A stretch of DNA of 64,000 bases from Geodermatophilus telluris (GTDB lineage Bacteria; Actinomycetota; Actinomycetes; Mycobacteriales; Geodermatophilaceae): positions 248,001 to 312,000 of the forward strand of contig NZ_FMZF01000002.1 of the NCBI RefSeq assembly GCF_900102745.1, written 5' to 3'. The position numbers were made by a program, and so were the translations under genes. The notes beneath the pieces are model-generated. The model saw only the letters and a program-made list of their open reading frames with translations. It was not told where the DNA came from and searched no databases. Positions 17,612 through 25,559 of the stretch are shown here, in pieces (the stretch's first letter is position 1; every line of letters begins with the position of its first letter).

Positions 17612-19321
17612 ATGCAGCGTCGACCACAGCGTGTGCTGGCCGCCTCGGCGGCGGCACTCACCGCCGTCACCCTGGCCGCCTGTGCCTCGAGTGACCGGGA
17701 CTCCGGTTCCGGCGAGGGAGGAGGCGAGGAGGCGCAGTCCGGGGGCACCCTCGTCTTCGGCGCGGCCGGCGACCCGGCCATGTTCGACCCGGCCTTCGGC
17801 AGCGACGGCGAGACCTTCCGCGTCGCCCGCCAGATCCACGAGGGCCTGCTCGGCAACGAGCTCGGCGGCACCGAGCCGGTGCCCGAGCTGGCCGAGGACT
17901 ACGAGGTCAGCGAGGACGGCCTGGAGTACACCTTCGCCCTCCGCGAGGGCGTCAAGTTCCACGACGGCACCGACTTCAACGCCGAGGCCGTCTGCTTCAA
18001 CTTCGACCGCTGGTACAACTTCGAGGGTCTGGCCCAGAGCCCGAGCGCGTCGTACTACTACCAGGCGGTCTTCGGCGGCTTCGCCAGCACGCCGGACACC
18101 CCGAGCATCTACGAGAGCTGCGAGGCCAGCGACGAGAACACCGCGGTGATCCGGCTGACCCAGGTCACCTCGAAGTTCCCGGCCGCGCTCGCGCTGCCCG
18201 CGTTCTCCATCCAGAGCCCCACGGCCCTGCAGGAGTACGACGCCGACAACCTGTCGGGCAGCGAGGACGCGCTCAGCTACTCCGAGTACGCCCTGGAGCA
18301 CCCGACCGGCACCGGTCCGTTCAAGTTCGAGAGCTGGGACCGCGGCAACGGCGAGGTCACCATCGTCCGCAACGAGGACTACTGGGGTGACCCGGCGCTG
18401 CTCGACGAGATCATCTTCCGGACGATCTCCGACCAGAACACCCGCCGGCAGGAGCTGCAGGCCGGCTCGATCGACGGCTACGACTTCGTGGCCCCGGCCG
18501 ACTACCAGACGCTGGAGGACGAGGGCCTGCAGGTCCTCGTGCGCGACCCGTTCAACATCCTCTACCTGGGCTTCAACGGCGGGAACGTCCCCGGCACGAA
18601 CGCCAACCCCGCGCTGCAGGACCCGCGGGTGCGCCAGGCGATCGCGCACGCCATCGACCGCGAGACGATCGTGAACTCGCTGCTGCCCGAGGGGGCCGAG
18701 GTCGCCACGCAGTTCATGCCGCCGACCGTCGACGGGTGGGCCGACGACGTCACCACCTACGACTACGACCCCGAGCGCGCCCGGCAGCTGCTGCAGGAGG
18801 CCGGCGCCGAGGGGACGACGCTGCGGTTCTTCTACCCGACCGAGGTCAGCCGGCCCTACCTGCCGGACCCGGCGGCGCTGTTCCAGGTGATCAACCAGAA
18901 CCTCGTCGACGCCGGCTTCACCGTCGAGCCGACCGCGCTGCCGTGGAACCCGGACTACCTCAACGCCGTCCAGGCGGGCCAGGCCGACATCCACCTGCTC
19001 GGGTGGACCGGTGACTACAACGACGCCTACAACTTCATCGGCACGTTCTTCGCCGAGGCGTCGAACGGTCAGGCGTCGGCCGAGTTCGGGGCGTTCAGCA
19101 ACCCGGAGATCTTCGCAGCTCTCGCCGAGGCCGACGCCGAGCCCGACCCGGGTGCCCGCACCGAGCAGTACCAGGAGGCCAACCGGCTGATCATGGACTA
19201 CCTGCCCGGTGTCCCGATCTCGCACTCCCCGCCGGCGCTCGTGGTGGCCGAGAACGTCCAGGGTCTGGAGCCGAGCCCGCTGACCGCCGAGGTCTTCTCG
19301 ACGGTCTCCCTCAGCGACTAG
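17612..19321 (+). CDS. Peptide/dipeptide ABC transporter substrate-binding lipoprotein (family 5)
   Basis: Extracellular lipoprotein that captures the substrate for the permease genes that follow. The signal peptide (about 1-26) ends in a lipobox, TLAACAS, with the lipidated Cys near residue 25, followed by an acidic Gly/Ser linker. The SBP_bac_5 domain fills the rest of the 569 residues, with typical stretches such as GTLVFGAAGDPAMFDPAF, YTFALREGVKFHDGTDFNA and the DPRVRQAIAHAIDRE motif. Oligopeptides are the likeliest substrate, but the family also binds nickel, opines and sugars. First gene of a five-gene importer operon; a strong hairpin follows its stop. Confidence 0.93.
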   Translation: MQRRPQRVLAASAAALTAVTLAACASSDRDSGSGEGGGEEAQSGGTLVFGAAGDPAMFDPAFGSDGETFRVARQIHEGLLGNELGGTEPVPELAEDYEVSEDGLEYTFALREGVKFHDGTDFNAEAVCFNFDRWYNFEGLAQSPSASYYYQAVFGGFASTPDTPSIYESCEASDENTAVIRLTQVTSKFPAALALPAFSIQSPTALQEYDADNLSGSEDALSYSEYALEHPTGTGPFKFESWDRGNGEVTIVRNEDYWGDPALLDEIIFRTISDQNTRRQELQAGSIDGYDFVAPADYQTLEDEGLQVLVRDPFNILYLGFNGGNVPGTNANPALQDPRVRQAIAHAIDRETIVNSLLPEGAEVATQFMPPTVDGWADDVTTYDYDPERARQLLQEAGAEGTTLRFFYPTEVSRPYLPDPAALFQVINQNLVDAGFTVEPTALPWNPDYLNAVQAGQADIHLLGWTGDYNDAYNFIGTFFAEASNGQASAEFGAFSNPEIFAALAEADAEPDPGARTEQYQEANRLIMDYLPGVPISHSPPALVVAENVQGLEPSPLTAEVFSTVSLSD

Positions 19322-19331
19322 CCCCCGGTGA

Positions 19332-19373
19332 CCGGCCGCGCCGGGGCAGGAGAGACTGCCCCGGCGCGGCCGG
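19332..19373 (+). terminator. 18-bp intra-operon hairpin after the binding-protein gene
   Basis: A perfect 18-bp stem (CCGGCCGCGCCGGGGCAG at 19332-19349, complement at 19356-19373) with loop GAGAGA, placed between the binding-protein gene and the first permease. In ABC operons such a hairpin often stabilises the upstream mRNA or partly terminates, giving excess binding protein over permease. Confidence 0.7.
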
Positions 19374-19406
19374 CCCGTTCCCGGCCCGGAGAGGTGACCC
19401 GAGGAC

Positions 19407-20411
19407 GTGCTCCGCTTCGTCGTCCGGCGGCTCCTGCAGCTGATCCCGATCCTGCTGGGGCTGTCGGTGCTGCTCTTCGCCTGGCTGCGGGCGCTGCCCG
19501 GCGGCCCGGCCCAGGCCGCTCTCGGTGAGCGCGCCACCCCCGAGGCCATCGCCCGCTACAACGAGCTGTTCGGCCTGGACCAGCCGCTCTACGTGCAGTA
19601 CCTGCGCTTCCTCGGCCGCGCCGTCCAGCTGGACTTCGGCAACTCCGCGCGCACCGGCCGCCCGGTCACCCAGGAGTTCCTCGAGCGGATGCCCGGCACG
19701 ATCGAGCTGACCCTGTTCGCCATGGTCTTCGCCATCGGCGTCGGCATCCCGCTGGGCTACCTGGCCGCGCGCCGGCACGGCAGCTGGCTGGACTCCGCGT
19801 CGGTCATCGGTTCGCTGCTGGGTGTGGCCATCCCGGTCTTCTTCCTGGCCTACCTGCTGCGCCTGCTGTTCGCCGTCGAGCTCGGGTGGCTGCCCGGCTC
19901 CGGCCGCCAGGAGGTGCGCATCGACGCCACCCGGATCACCAACTTCTACGTCCTCGACGGTCTGCTCACCCGCGAGTGGGACGCCGCCTGGGACGCCTTC
20001 ACGCACCTCGTGCTGCCCGGGATCGCGCTGGGCACCATCCCGCTGGCGATCATCGTCCGGATCACGCGGGCCTCGGTCCTCGACGTGGTCAACGAGGACT
20101 ACGTCCGGACGGCGAACGCGAAGGGCCTGTCGACGTCGACCGTCCGCCGCCGGCACGTCATCCGCAACGCCCTGCTGCCGGTCGCGACGACGATCGGCCT
20201 GCAGACCGGCCTGCTGCTGTCGGGTGCGGTGCTCACCGAGTCGGTGTTCGCCTTCGGCGGCGTCGGCTCGGCGATCTTCGACGCGATCTTCGCCCGGGAC
20301 TTCGCCGTCCTGCAGGGCTTCATCCTCATCCTGGCGGTGGTCTACGTCCTGGTGAACCTGCTGGTCGACATCTCCTACGGCCTGCTCGACCCGAGGGTGA
20401 GGGTCCGATGA
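19407..20411 (+). CDS. dppB: Peptide ABC transporter permease (DppB/OppB type)
   Basis: First membrane subunit of the importer, 334 residues with six predicted helices. The N-terminus (LRFVVRRLLQLIPILLGLSV) is classic for DppB. The EAA loop that contacts the ATPases is seen near residues 215-235 (RTANAKGLSTSTVRRRHVIRNALLP). The GTG at 19407 follows GAGGTGACCCGAGGAC; spacing is adequate. There are 28 nt between its stop and dppC. Symbol is by family resemblance; substrate not proven. Confidence 0.92.
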   Translation: MLRFVVRRLLQLIPILLGLSVLLFAWLRALPGGPAQAALGERATPEAIARYNELFGLDQPLYVQYLRFLGRAVQLDFGNSARTGRPVTQEFLERMPGTIELTLFAMVFAIGVGIPLGYLAARRHGSWLDSASVIGSLLGVAIPVFFLAYLLRLLFAVELGWLPGSGRQEVRIDATRITNFYVLDGLLTREWDAAWDAFTHLVLPGIALGTIPLAIIVRITRASVLDVVNEDYVRTANAKGLSTSTVRRRHVIRNALLPVATTIGLQTGLLLSGAVLTESVFAFGGVGSAIFDAIFARDFAVLQGFILILAVVYVLVNLLVDISYGLLDPRVRVR

Positions 20412-20439
20412 GCTCACGTGGCGGACGGGGGCAGGGCCG

Positions 20440-21381
20440 GTGACCGCGGTCGGCGACGTGCGCCGGCGGCGCATCGACGAGCTGGCCGCGCGCGCGGGCC
20501 AGGTCCCCGAGGGCGAGGGTGGCGTCTCGCTCACCAAGAGCGCCTTCCGGCGGCTGCGGCGCAACCCGGTGGCGATCACGGGCGCGGTCATCGTGGTCGT
20601 GTTCCTGGTGGTGGCCGCGTTCGCCCCGCTGCTGGCCCCCCGCGACCCGCTGGCGCAGACACTGCTCGGCGAGATCCGGCCCGGCTTCATCCCCGGGGCC
20701 CAGGAGGGCTTCCCGCTGGGTGCCGACGAGCTGGGCCGCGACCTGCTGTCCCGGCTGATCGTCGGCTCCCGTCAGTCGCTGCTGATCGGCGTGGTGTCCA
20801 CCCTGCTCGGGGTCGTCGTCGGCATGGCGCTGGGTGTCCTGGCCGGGGCCTTCGGCGGCTGGGTGGACACCGTCGTCATGCGCTTCATCGACATCATCCT
20901 GTCCATCCCGAGCCTGCTGATGGCGATCAGCATCTCGGTGCTCCTGGGCCAGAACCAGTGGTCGCTGGTGATCGCCATCGCGGTCACCCAGGTGCCGGTC
21001 TTCGCCCGGCTGCTGCGCGGCTCGATGCTCGCCCAGCGCGGCAGCGACTACGTGCTGGCCTCCCAGGCCCTCGGCATCAAGCGCAGCCGGATCGTGTTCG
21101 GCCACGTCCTGCCGAACTCCCTGTCCCCGCTGATCGTGCAGGCGACGCTCTCCCTGGCGACGGCGATCATCGAGGCCGCCGCGCTGTCGTTCCTCGGCCT
21201 CGGCGATCCCGACCTCGCCCGGCCCGAGTGGGGCGCGATGCTGTCCAACGCACAGGACTTCCTGTCCGTGCGGCCGGAGCTGGCGATCTACCCCGCGCTC
21301 TGCATCATCGTCGTCGCGCTGGGCTTCACGCTGCTCGGCGAGTCGCTGCGCGAGGCGCTCGACCCGAAGTTCCGGAGGTGA
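20440..21381 (+). CDS. dppC: Peptide ABC transporter permease (DppC/OppC type)
   Basis: Second membrane subunit, 313 residues. A cytoplasmic N-terminal segment of about 45 residues precedes the OppC-type start of the membrane region ([19 protein letters not shown]). The family motif [20 protein letters not shown] and the EAA loop [20 protein letters not shown] are intact. The GTG at 20440 is followed 4 nt before the end by an overlap with the upstream candidate start of dppD. Works with DppB, DppD and DppF. Confidence 0.92.
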   Translation: MTAVGDVRRRRIDELAARAGQVPEGEGGVSLTKSAFRRLRRNPVAITGAVIVVVFLVVAAFAPLLAPRDPLAQTLLGEIRPGFIPGAQEGFPLGADELGRDLLSRLIVGSRQSLLIGVVSTLLGVVVGMALGVLAGAFGGWVDTVVMRFIDIILSIPSLLMAISISVLLGQNQWSLVIAIAVTQVPVFARLLRGSMLAQRGSDYVLASQALGIKRSRIVFGHVLPNSLSPLIVQATLSLATAIIEAAALSFLGLGDPDLARPEWGAMLSNAQDFLSVRPELAIYPALCIIVVALGFTLLGESLREALDPKFRR

Positions 21382-21386
21382 CCCGC

Positions 21387-22457
21387 GTGATCGTCGAGGA
21401 CGTGCCGCCGGACAGCGTCGACCGCAGCGGCCTGCCGGTGCTGGAGGTCGACGAGCTCACCGTGACCTTCCGCCGCCGGGGCGAGCAGCCGACCCGCGCC
21501 GTCGACGGGGTCAGCTTCGCCGTGGCGCCGGGGGAGACCGTCGGGCTGGTGGGGGAGTCCGGCTGCGGCAAGTCGGTCACCTCGCTGGCCGTCATGGGGC
21601 TGCTGGCCCGCCGCGGCGTGGAGGTCGGCGGCTCGGTGCGGCTCGACGGCCGCGAGCTCGTCGGGGCGCCGGACCGGACGCTGCGGGAGCTGCGCGGCGC
21701 GGACATGGCGATGGTGTTCCAGGACCCGCTGTCCTCGCTGAACCCGACGGTGCCGATCGGCACCCAGGTCACCGAGGTCCTGCTCGAGCACCGCGACCTC
21801 TCGCGCAAGGAGGCCACCGCGCAGGCGACCGACCTGCTCGACCGCGTCGGCATCCCCGACCCGGCCCGCCGGCTCAAGGAGTACCCGCACCAGCTCTCCG
21901 GCGGCATGCGGCAGCGGGCGCTGATCGCCATGGCGCTGGCCTGCCGGCCGCGGCTGCTCATCGCCGACGAGCCGACGACGGCCCTCGACGTGACCATCCA
22001 GGCGCAGATCCTCGAGCTGCTGCGGGAGCTGGTCGTCGACTCCGGGACGGCGCTGGTGATGATCACCCACGACCTCGGTGTGGTCGCCGGGCTGTGCGAC
22101 CGGGTGCACGTCATGTACTCCGGGCGGATCATCGAGTCGGCCGACCGCCACGAGCTCTTCGCCCGGCCGCGCCAGCCCTACACCGGCGGGTTGCTCGCCT
22201 CGGTGCCCCGCCTCGACGGCGCGCGGGGTGCGCCGCTGCACCCCATCCGCGGGTCCGCGCGGGACGTGATCCCGTGGGCCGAGGGCTGCGCGTTCGCGCC
22301 GCGCTGCGACCACGCGCAGGACGACTGCCTCACCGAGGTGGCCGGCAGCACCGTCCCGCTGGAGTACGACGGCCCCGGCCGCGAGCTGCGCTGCCGCCAC
22401 CCGATCGAGTACCCGAGGTCCCCCAGCGGGGCCACTGCCGCCGGAGCCGCCCGATGA
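21387..22457 (+). CDS. dppD: Peptide ABC transporter ATP-binding protein (DppD/OppD type)
   Basis: ATPase of 356 residues. Walker A is GESGCGKS, the Q-loop region [12 protein letters not shown] is typical of OppD, the signature is [10 protein letters not shown], Walker B is [12 protein letters not shown], and the H-loop is MITHDLG. The C-terminal oligopeptide-transporter extension carries the Cys-containing motif [16 protein letters not shown], which in this family coordinates an Fe-S cluster or metal. I chose GTG 21387 because GGAGG at 21374-21378 is 8 nt upstream; GTG 21378, which overlaps the dppC stop, is the alternative. The stop overlaps dppF by 4 nt. Confidence 0.92.
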   Translation: MIVEDVPPDSVDRSGLPVLEVDELTVTFRRRGEQPTRAVDGVSFAVAPGETVGLVGESGCGKSVTSLAVMGLLARRGVEVGGSVRLDGRELVGAPDRTLRELRGADMAMVFQDPLSSLNPTVPIGTQVTEVLLEHRDLSRKEATAQATDLLDRVGIPDPARRLKEYPHQLSGGMRQRALIAMALACRPRLLIADEPTTALDVTIQAQILELLRELVVDSGTALVMITHDLGVVAGLCDRVHVMYSGRIIESADRHELFARPRQPYTGGLLASVPRLDGARGAPLHPIRGSARDVIPWAEGCAFAPRCDHAQDDCLTEVAGSTVPLEYDGPGRELRCRHPIEYPRSPSGATAAGAAR

Positions 22458-23581
22458 CCGCCGACCCGCTGCTGCGCGTCGAGGGCCTGCAGGTCCACTT
22501 CCCGATCAAGCGGGGCGTGTTCGTCGACCGGACGGTCGGACACGTGCGCGCCGTGGACGGGGTCGACCTCACCGTCGAGCGGGGGTCGACCTACGGCCTG
22601 GTCGGCGAGTCCGGCTGCGGGAAGTCGACGCTGGGTCGGGCGGTGCTGCGGCTGGTCGAGCCCACCGCTGGACAGGTGTGGTTCGACGGCACCGACGTCG
22701 CCTCGCTGTCCGGCGAGCCGCTGCGGCAGATGCGCCGGCGCATGCAGATGGTCTTCCAGGACCCGCTGGGCAGCCTCGACCCGCGGCAGGACGTCGAGTC
22801 GCTGCTCTCCGAGCCGCTGCACGCCCACGGCCTCGGCGGCGGCAAGGCCGGGATCGCCCAGCAGGTGCGCACGCTGCTCGACGCCGTCGGCCTGCCCAGC
22901 GCAGCGCTGCGCCGCTACCCGCACGAGTTCTCCGGCGGGCAGCGCCAGCGCATCGGCATCGCGCGGGCGGTCGCGCTCGAGCCCGACCTGCTCATCGCCG
23001 ACGAGCCGGTGTCCGCCCTCGACGTCAGCGTCCAGGCGCAGGTGCTCAACCTGCTCGAGGAGCTGCAGGAGCGGCTCGGGCTGACCTACCTCGTCATCGC
23101 GCACGACCTCGCCGTCGTCCGGCACATCAGCGACGTCGTCGGCGTCATGTACCTCGGGTCGCTGGTGGAGCAGGCGCCGGCCGACGACCTCTACGCCGAG
23201 CCGCTGCACCCCTACACCCGGGCGTTGATGAGCGCCGTCCCGGTGCCCGACCCCGTCGTGGAGGAGAACCGGGAGCGGATCCTGCTGGCCGGCGACCTGC
23301 CCTCACCGGCGAACCCGCCGAGCGGCTGCCGGTTCCACACCCGCTGCCCCTGGCGGCAGGAGACCCGGTGCGACGACGAGGTCCCCGTGCTGCGCGAGCT
23401 CGGCACCGGGCACCTGGTCAGCTGTCACTGGGCCGAGGAGATCCGCGACGGCGCCCTCACGCCGCGCAGCGCGGAGGAGGTCGCCGCCACGATGGGCGTC
23501 TCCGTCCGGGCGACCGGCGCGGAGAACCCCGAGTCCGACGCGCTGGTGCAGGGCCTCGACGCCCCCATCGAGCGCCGCTAG
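22454..23581 (+). CDS. dppF: Peptide ABC transporter ATP-binding protein (DppF/OppF type)
   Basis: Second ATPase, 375 residues. Walker A is GESGCGKST, the Q-loop is [12 protein letters not shown], the signature [14 protein letters not shown], Walker [15 protein letters not shown] and the H-loop VIAHDLAVV. The C-terminal extension has the OppF-type Cys motif [17 protein letters not shown], then about 60 extra residues of unknown use ([17 protein letters not shown]). Its TAG stop at 23579-23581 shares the palindrome CTAG with the stop of the convergent Rieske gene. Confidence 0.93.
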   Translation: MTADPLLRVEGLQVHFPIKRGVFVDRTVGHVRAVDGVDLTVERGSTYGLVGESGCGKSTLGRAVLRLVEPTAGQVWFDGTDVASLSGEPLRQMRRRMQMVFQDPLGSLDPRQDVESLLSEPLHAHGLGGGKAGIAQQVRTLLDAVGLPSAALRRYPHEFSGGQRQRIGIARAVALEPDLLIADEPVSALDVSVQAQVLNLLEELQERLGLTYLVIAHDLAVVRHISDVVGVMYLGSLVEQAPADDLYAEPLHPYTRALMSAVPVPDPVVEENRERILLAGDLPSPANPPSGCRFHTRCPWRQETRCDDEVPVLRELGTGHLVSCHWAEEIRDGALTPRSAEEVAATMGVSVRATGAENPESDALVQGLDAPIERR

Positions 23582-23937
23582 CCCTCCACCACGACGTCGT
23601 CGCCGCGGCGCAGGGCCCGGCGGACCCGCAGCTTGAGCACCCGGGCGTAGCCGCGGACGAACTGGGTGTAGCCCGGGGTGGGGCCGTGGTAGCCGAGGAA
23701 GCCGCGTGGGCCCTCCACCATCTCGCCGGTGCGGACGTCGTAGCGGGCGCCGTGCCACGGGCAGACCAGGCAGCCGTGGGCGTCGAGGCTGCCCTCCGAC
23801 ATGTCGGCCAGCTGGTGCCGGCAGCGGCGGGAGACGGCGAAGTACTCGCCGTCGCGGTTGCCGACCGCCCAGGAGCCCGCCCGGCGCACCGCCCCGGGGG
23901 GCAGCTGGCTGGCGGGGATGCGGTCGTCGTCGCTCAC
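23578..23937 (-). CDS. Rieske [2Fe-2S] domain protein
   Basis: A 119-residue stand-alone Rieske ferredoxin-like protein. The cluster ligands are visible: C-R-H in [11 protein letters not shown] and C-P-W-H in [13 protein letters not shown], 17-18 residues apart. The protein has no membrane anchor, so it is likely a soluble electron carrier or the ferredoxin of a non-heme oxygenase. No oxygenase gene is nearby. The GTG at 23937 is preceded by AGGAGG with 4-nt spacing. It converges on dppF with overlapping stop codons, so it is probably unrelated to peptide uptake. Confidence 0.88.
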   Translation of the reverse strand: MSDDDRIPASQLPPGAVRRAGSWAVGNRDGEYFAVSRRCRHQLADMSEGSLDAHGCLVCPWHGARYDVRTGEMVEGPRGFLGYHGPTPGYTQFVRGYARVLKLRVRRALRRGDDVVVEG

Positions 23938-24016
23938 GGGTCCTCCTCGGGGCCGGATCTGGGCTGACCGTCCCCTACCCGGTCGTGCGCGTCCTACCCG
24001 GCCGCGCGGAGGAGCG

Positions 24017-24062
24017 CCGGTGGAGGGGATCCGGGTGCGGGACCGTGGATCCCCTCCACCGG
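24017..24062. terminator. 16-bp perfect hairpin downstream of the secreted-protein gene
   Basis: Arms CCGGTGGAGGGGATCC (24017-24032) and its complement (24047-24062) enclose a 14-nt loop that itself has a GGT/ACC closure. It lies 22 nt past the stop of the minus-strand gene that ends at 24085 and lacks a T-tract. The word GCGCGTCCTACCCG at 23987-24000, just outside it, recurs in another hairpin at 38249. Confidence 0.6.
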
Positions 24063-24084
24063 TCGGGAGTGACCGTGCGTCTCG

Positions 24085-24531
24085 CTACCGGCAGGGGAAG
24101 CTGTTGCTCTGCGACAGCTCGGTCGAGCGACCGTCGATCGTGAAGAGCCCCCGCACCGTCACCGTGTACCGAGCGCCGTGCACGCACGACTCGTTGTAGA
24201 AGGTGGAGCGCGACGACCCTGCCGGGACCCCCAGGGTCGCCTGGTACTTCCAGGCGAAGTCCCCGCCGCCACCGCCCGAACCGTCCGGGTAGGTGACGCT
24301 CACCCTGACCCACCTCGAGATGGCGACGGTCTTGTACGACGCGCAGCCGTACACGCGGAACTCGACGTTCCACCGGTCCGGATCGTGGGAGGACTGGTGC
24401 GGGTAGTTCACCTGGACCCGGCAGCCCTGGAGCCCTGTCTCGGCCGCGCTGGCACTCGGGGCCACGGCGATCGGCGCGAGCACGAGGAACAGCGTCGCGA
24501 CGACGCTCGCGAGAAGTGATGGACGACGCAC
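24085..24531 (-). CDS. Small secreted protein of unknown function
   Basis: A 148-residue protein with a clear Sec signal peptide: RRPSLL, a hydrophobic core ASVVATLFLVLAPIAVA, and probable cleavage after PSASA. The mature part of about 118 residues is beta-rich and contains four Cys (GCRVQVNY, YGCASYK, ESCVHG, SFPCR), which could form two disulfides. A Gly-rich loop (DGSGGGGGDFAW) sits mid-protein. I do not recognise a family. GTG 24531 is preferred because GAAGG lies 9 nt upstream and it puts the signal peptide at the N-terminus; GTG 24540 is possible. No cotranscribed neighbour is evident. Confidence 0.7.
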   Translation of the reverse strand: MRRPSLLASVVATLFLVLAPIAVAPSASAAETGLQGCRVQVNYPHQSSHDPDRWNVEFRVYGCASYKTVAISRWVRVSVTYPDGSGGGGGDFAWKYQATLGVPAGSSRSTFYNESCVHGARYTVTVRGLFTIDGRSTELSQSNSFPCR

Positions 24532-24540
24532 GGAGTACAC

Positions 24541-25107
24541 CCTTCGACGGGGACAAATGCACACGAGCGCCAGGAGTCTGCGATGAGTGGTGCGTCGAAG
24601 ATCTGGCCGGGCCATTACTACTCGTGGTCGACACGTGCCGTCAAGGAGTGCGACAACGCCCCGCAGCCGCCTGGTGAGAATGGTCAGAGGAATGGTGAGA
24701 GGCGCGCACGGGCACCGCGCCGAGGCATTTCCGCGACCTGCGGGACCCGCAGTGGTCGCGCACGCCGATCCTGCGCGAGGGATTCCTACGGGCGCCCGCG
24801 ACCTGCTGTCAAGACGGGCACCGGCGTGGTTCCGGGACACGCCGGTCCGGGCCGGCCGAGGAGTCCGGTGCGCGCGGATCCGGCCGTCGACGCCTCGTCG
24901 ACCTGCGGCGTCCTGGTAGCTGGGCCGTCGACTCGAGTTCCGGGGTCCCGGGGGTCGGGCGGGGGCCGGGTCCGGCGGCCCGGTCGGCCTGCGGTGCGCA
25001 ACGGGTCGTCCTCGTGATCCCGCCGAGGTGCCGGAATCGGTCGTGCGCCATTCTCGTGGCGTTCGCGATCGGTGCAGAAGTCGTGTCCGCGGGGTGGTGA
25101 AGGCCTC
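24541..25107. other. About 570 bp without a convincing gene
   Basis: Reading frames here are short, Arg/Ser/Gly-rich and lack domains, signals or supported starts. The stretch holds a 12-bp tandem repeat with one mismatch (GAATGGTCAGAG at 24678-24689, then GAATGGTGAGAG) and patches less GC-rich than the surroundings (for example 24611-24625). It may be a decayed insertion or long regulatory DNA; I cannot tell which. Confidence 0.5.
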
Positions 25108-25113
25108 TAGGAT
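25108..25113 (+). promoter_or_regulatory. -10 element, leaderless small-protein transcript
   Basis: TAGGAT ends 7 nt before the ATG at 25121 and overlaps an alternative ATG at 25112, which argues for the downstream start. Confidence 0.5.
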
Positions 25114-25120
25114 GTTGCCC

Positions 25121-25426
25121 ATGGATCCGCTGCCGGACCTCCGGGAATTCGACGTGCACCCATTTCCCCTGAGAGTGGCGGTGCACTGGGTGGAAGACGG
25201 TCTGCAGGTCGAGCTCGTGGTCGTCACCGCGGCGGATGGTTCGGGTTATTCGTCGGTGCCCATCACCTCGCACACCGTTCCGTACGCCGCCGACCGTGGC
25301 TCCGAGCGATCCGTCGACGTGGGTGCCGCCGTGGAGGAGTCGCTCGCGGTGTTCGCCCACAGGCTCGCGCGGGCCGTCGGTGGCGAGGGCGGCAGCGGCA
25401 GCGGCAGCGGACCGGGGAGACCCTGA
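25121..25426 (+). CDS. Small hypothetical protein
   Basis: A 101-residue protein with an ordered-looking core (LREFDVHPFPLRVAVHW, then DGLQVELVVVTAADG) and a helix near the end (VGAAVEESLAVFAHRLARAV), ending in a Gly/Ser tail. No family recognised; no signal or membrane segment. The leaderless promoter pattern and coding-like amphipathic content support it as real. The next gene starts 134 nt downstream with its own promoter. Confidence 0.55.
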   Translation: MDPLPDLREFDVHPFPLRVAVHWVEDGLQVELVVVTAADGSGYSSVPITSHTVPYAADRGSERSVDVGAAVEESLAVFAHRLARAVGGEGGSGSGSGPGRP

Positions 25427-25519
25427 GCGGTCGGTGCGCAGGCCCCCACGGCCGGCGTCGAGGTCGTCGGGACGCCCGCCCCGGCCCGCTCTCCGGGGGT
25501 CGAGGGCGGAGGAGTCGCC

Positions 25520-25525
25520 TAGGGT
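25520..25525 (+). promoter_or_regulatory. -10 element of the TPM-domain gene
   Basis: TAGGGT lies 34 nt before the GTG at 25560; a GGAGG ribosome binding site stands between them, so this transcript has a short leader. Confidence 0.4.
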
Positions 25526-25559
25526 CGCCTTCGTCCCCGCGTCCCGACCGGAGGTTCCC

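Noticed and set aside
16070-19549. Open frame of 1159 codons on the minus strand
   Set aside because: It lies opposite dnaX, ybaB, recR and the peptide-binding protein, all with clear motifs; composition is that of a GC-rich shadow frame.
24583-25017. Possible 144-residue gene in the 24.5-25.1 kb gap
   Set aside because: No ribosome site or promoter pattern, Arg/Ser/Gly composition in more than one frame, and no recognisable motif.
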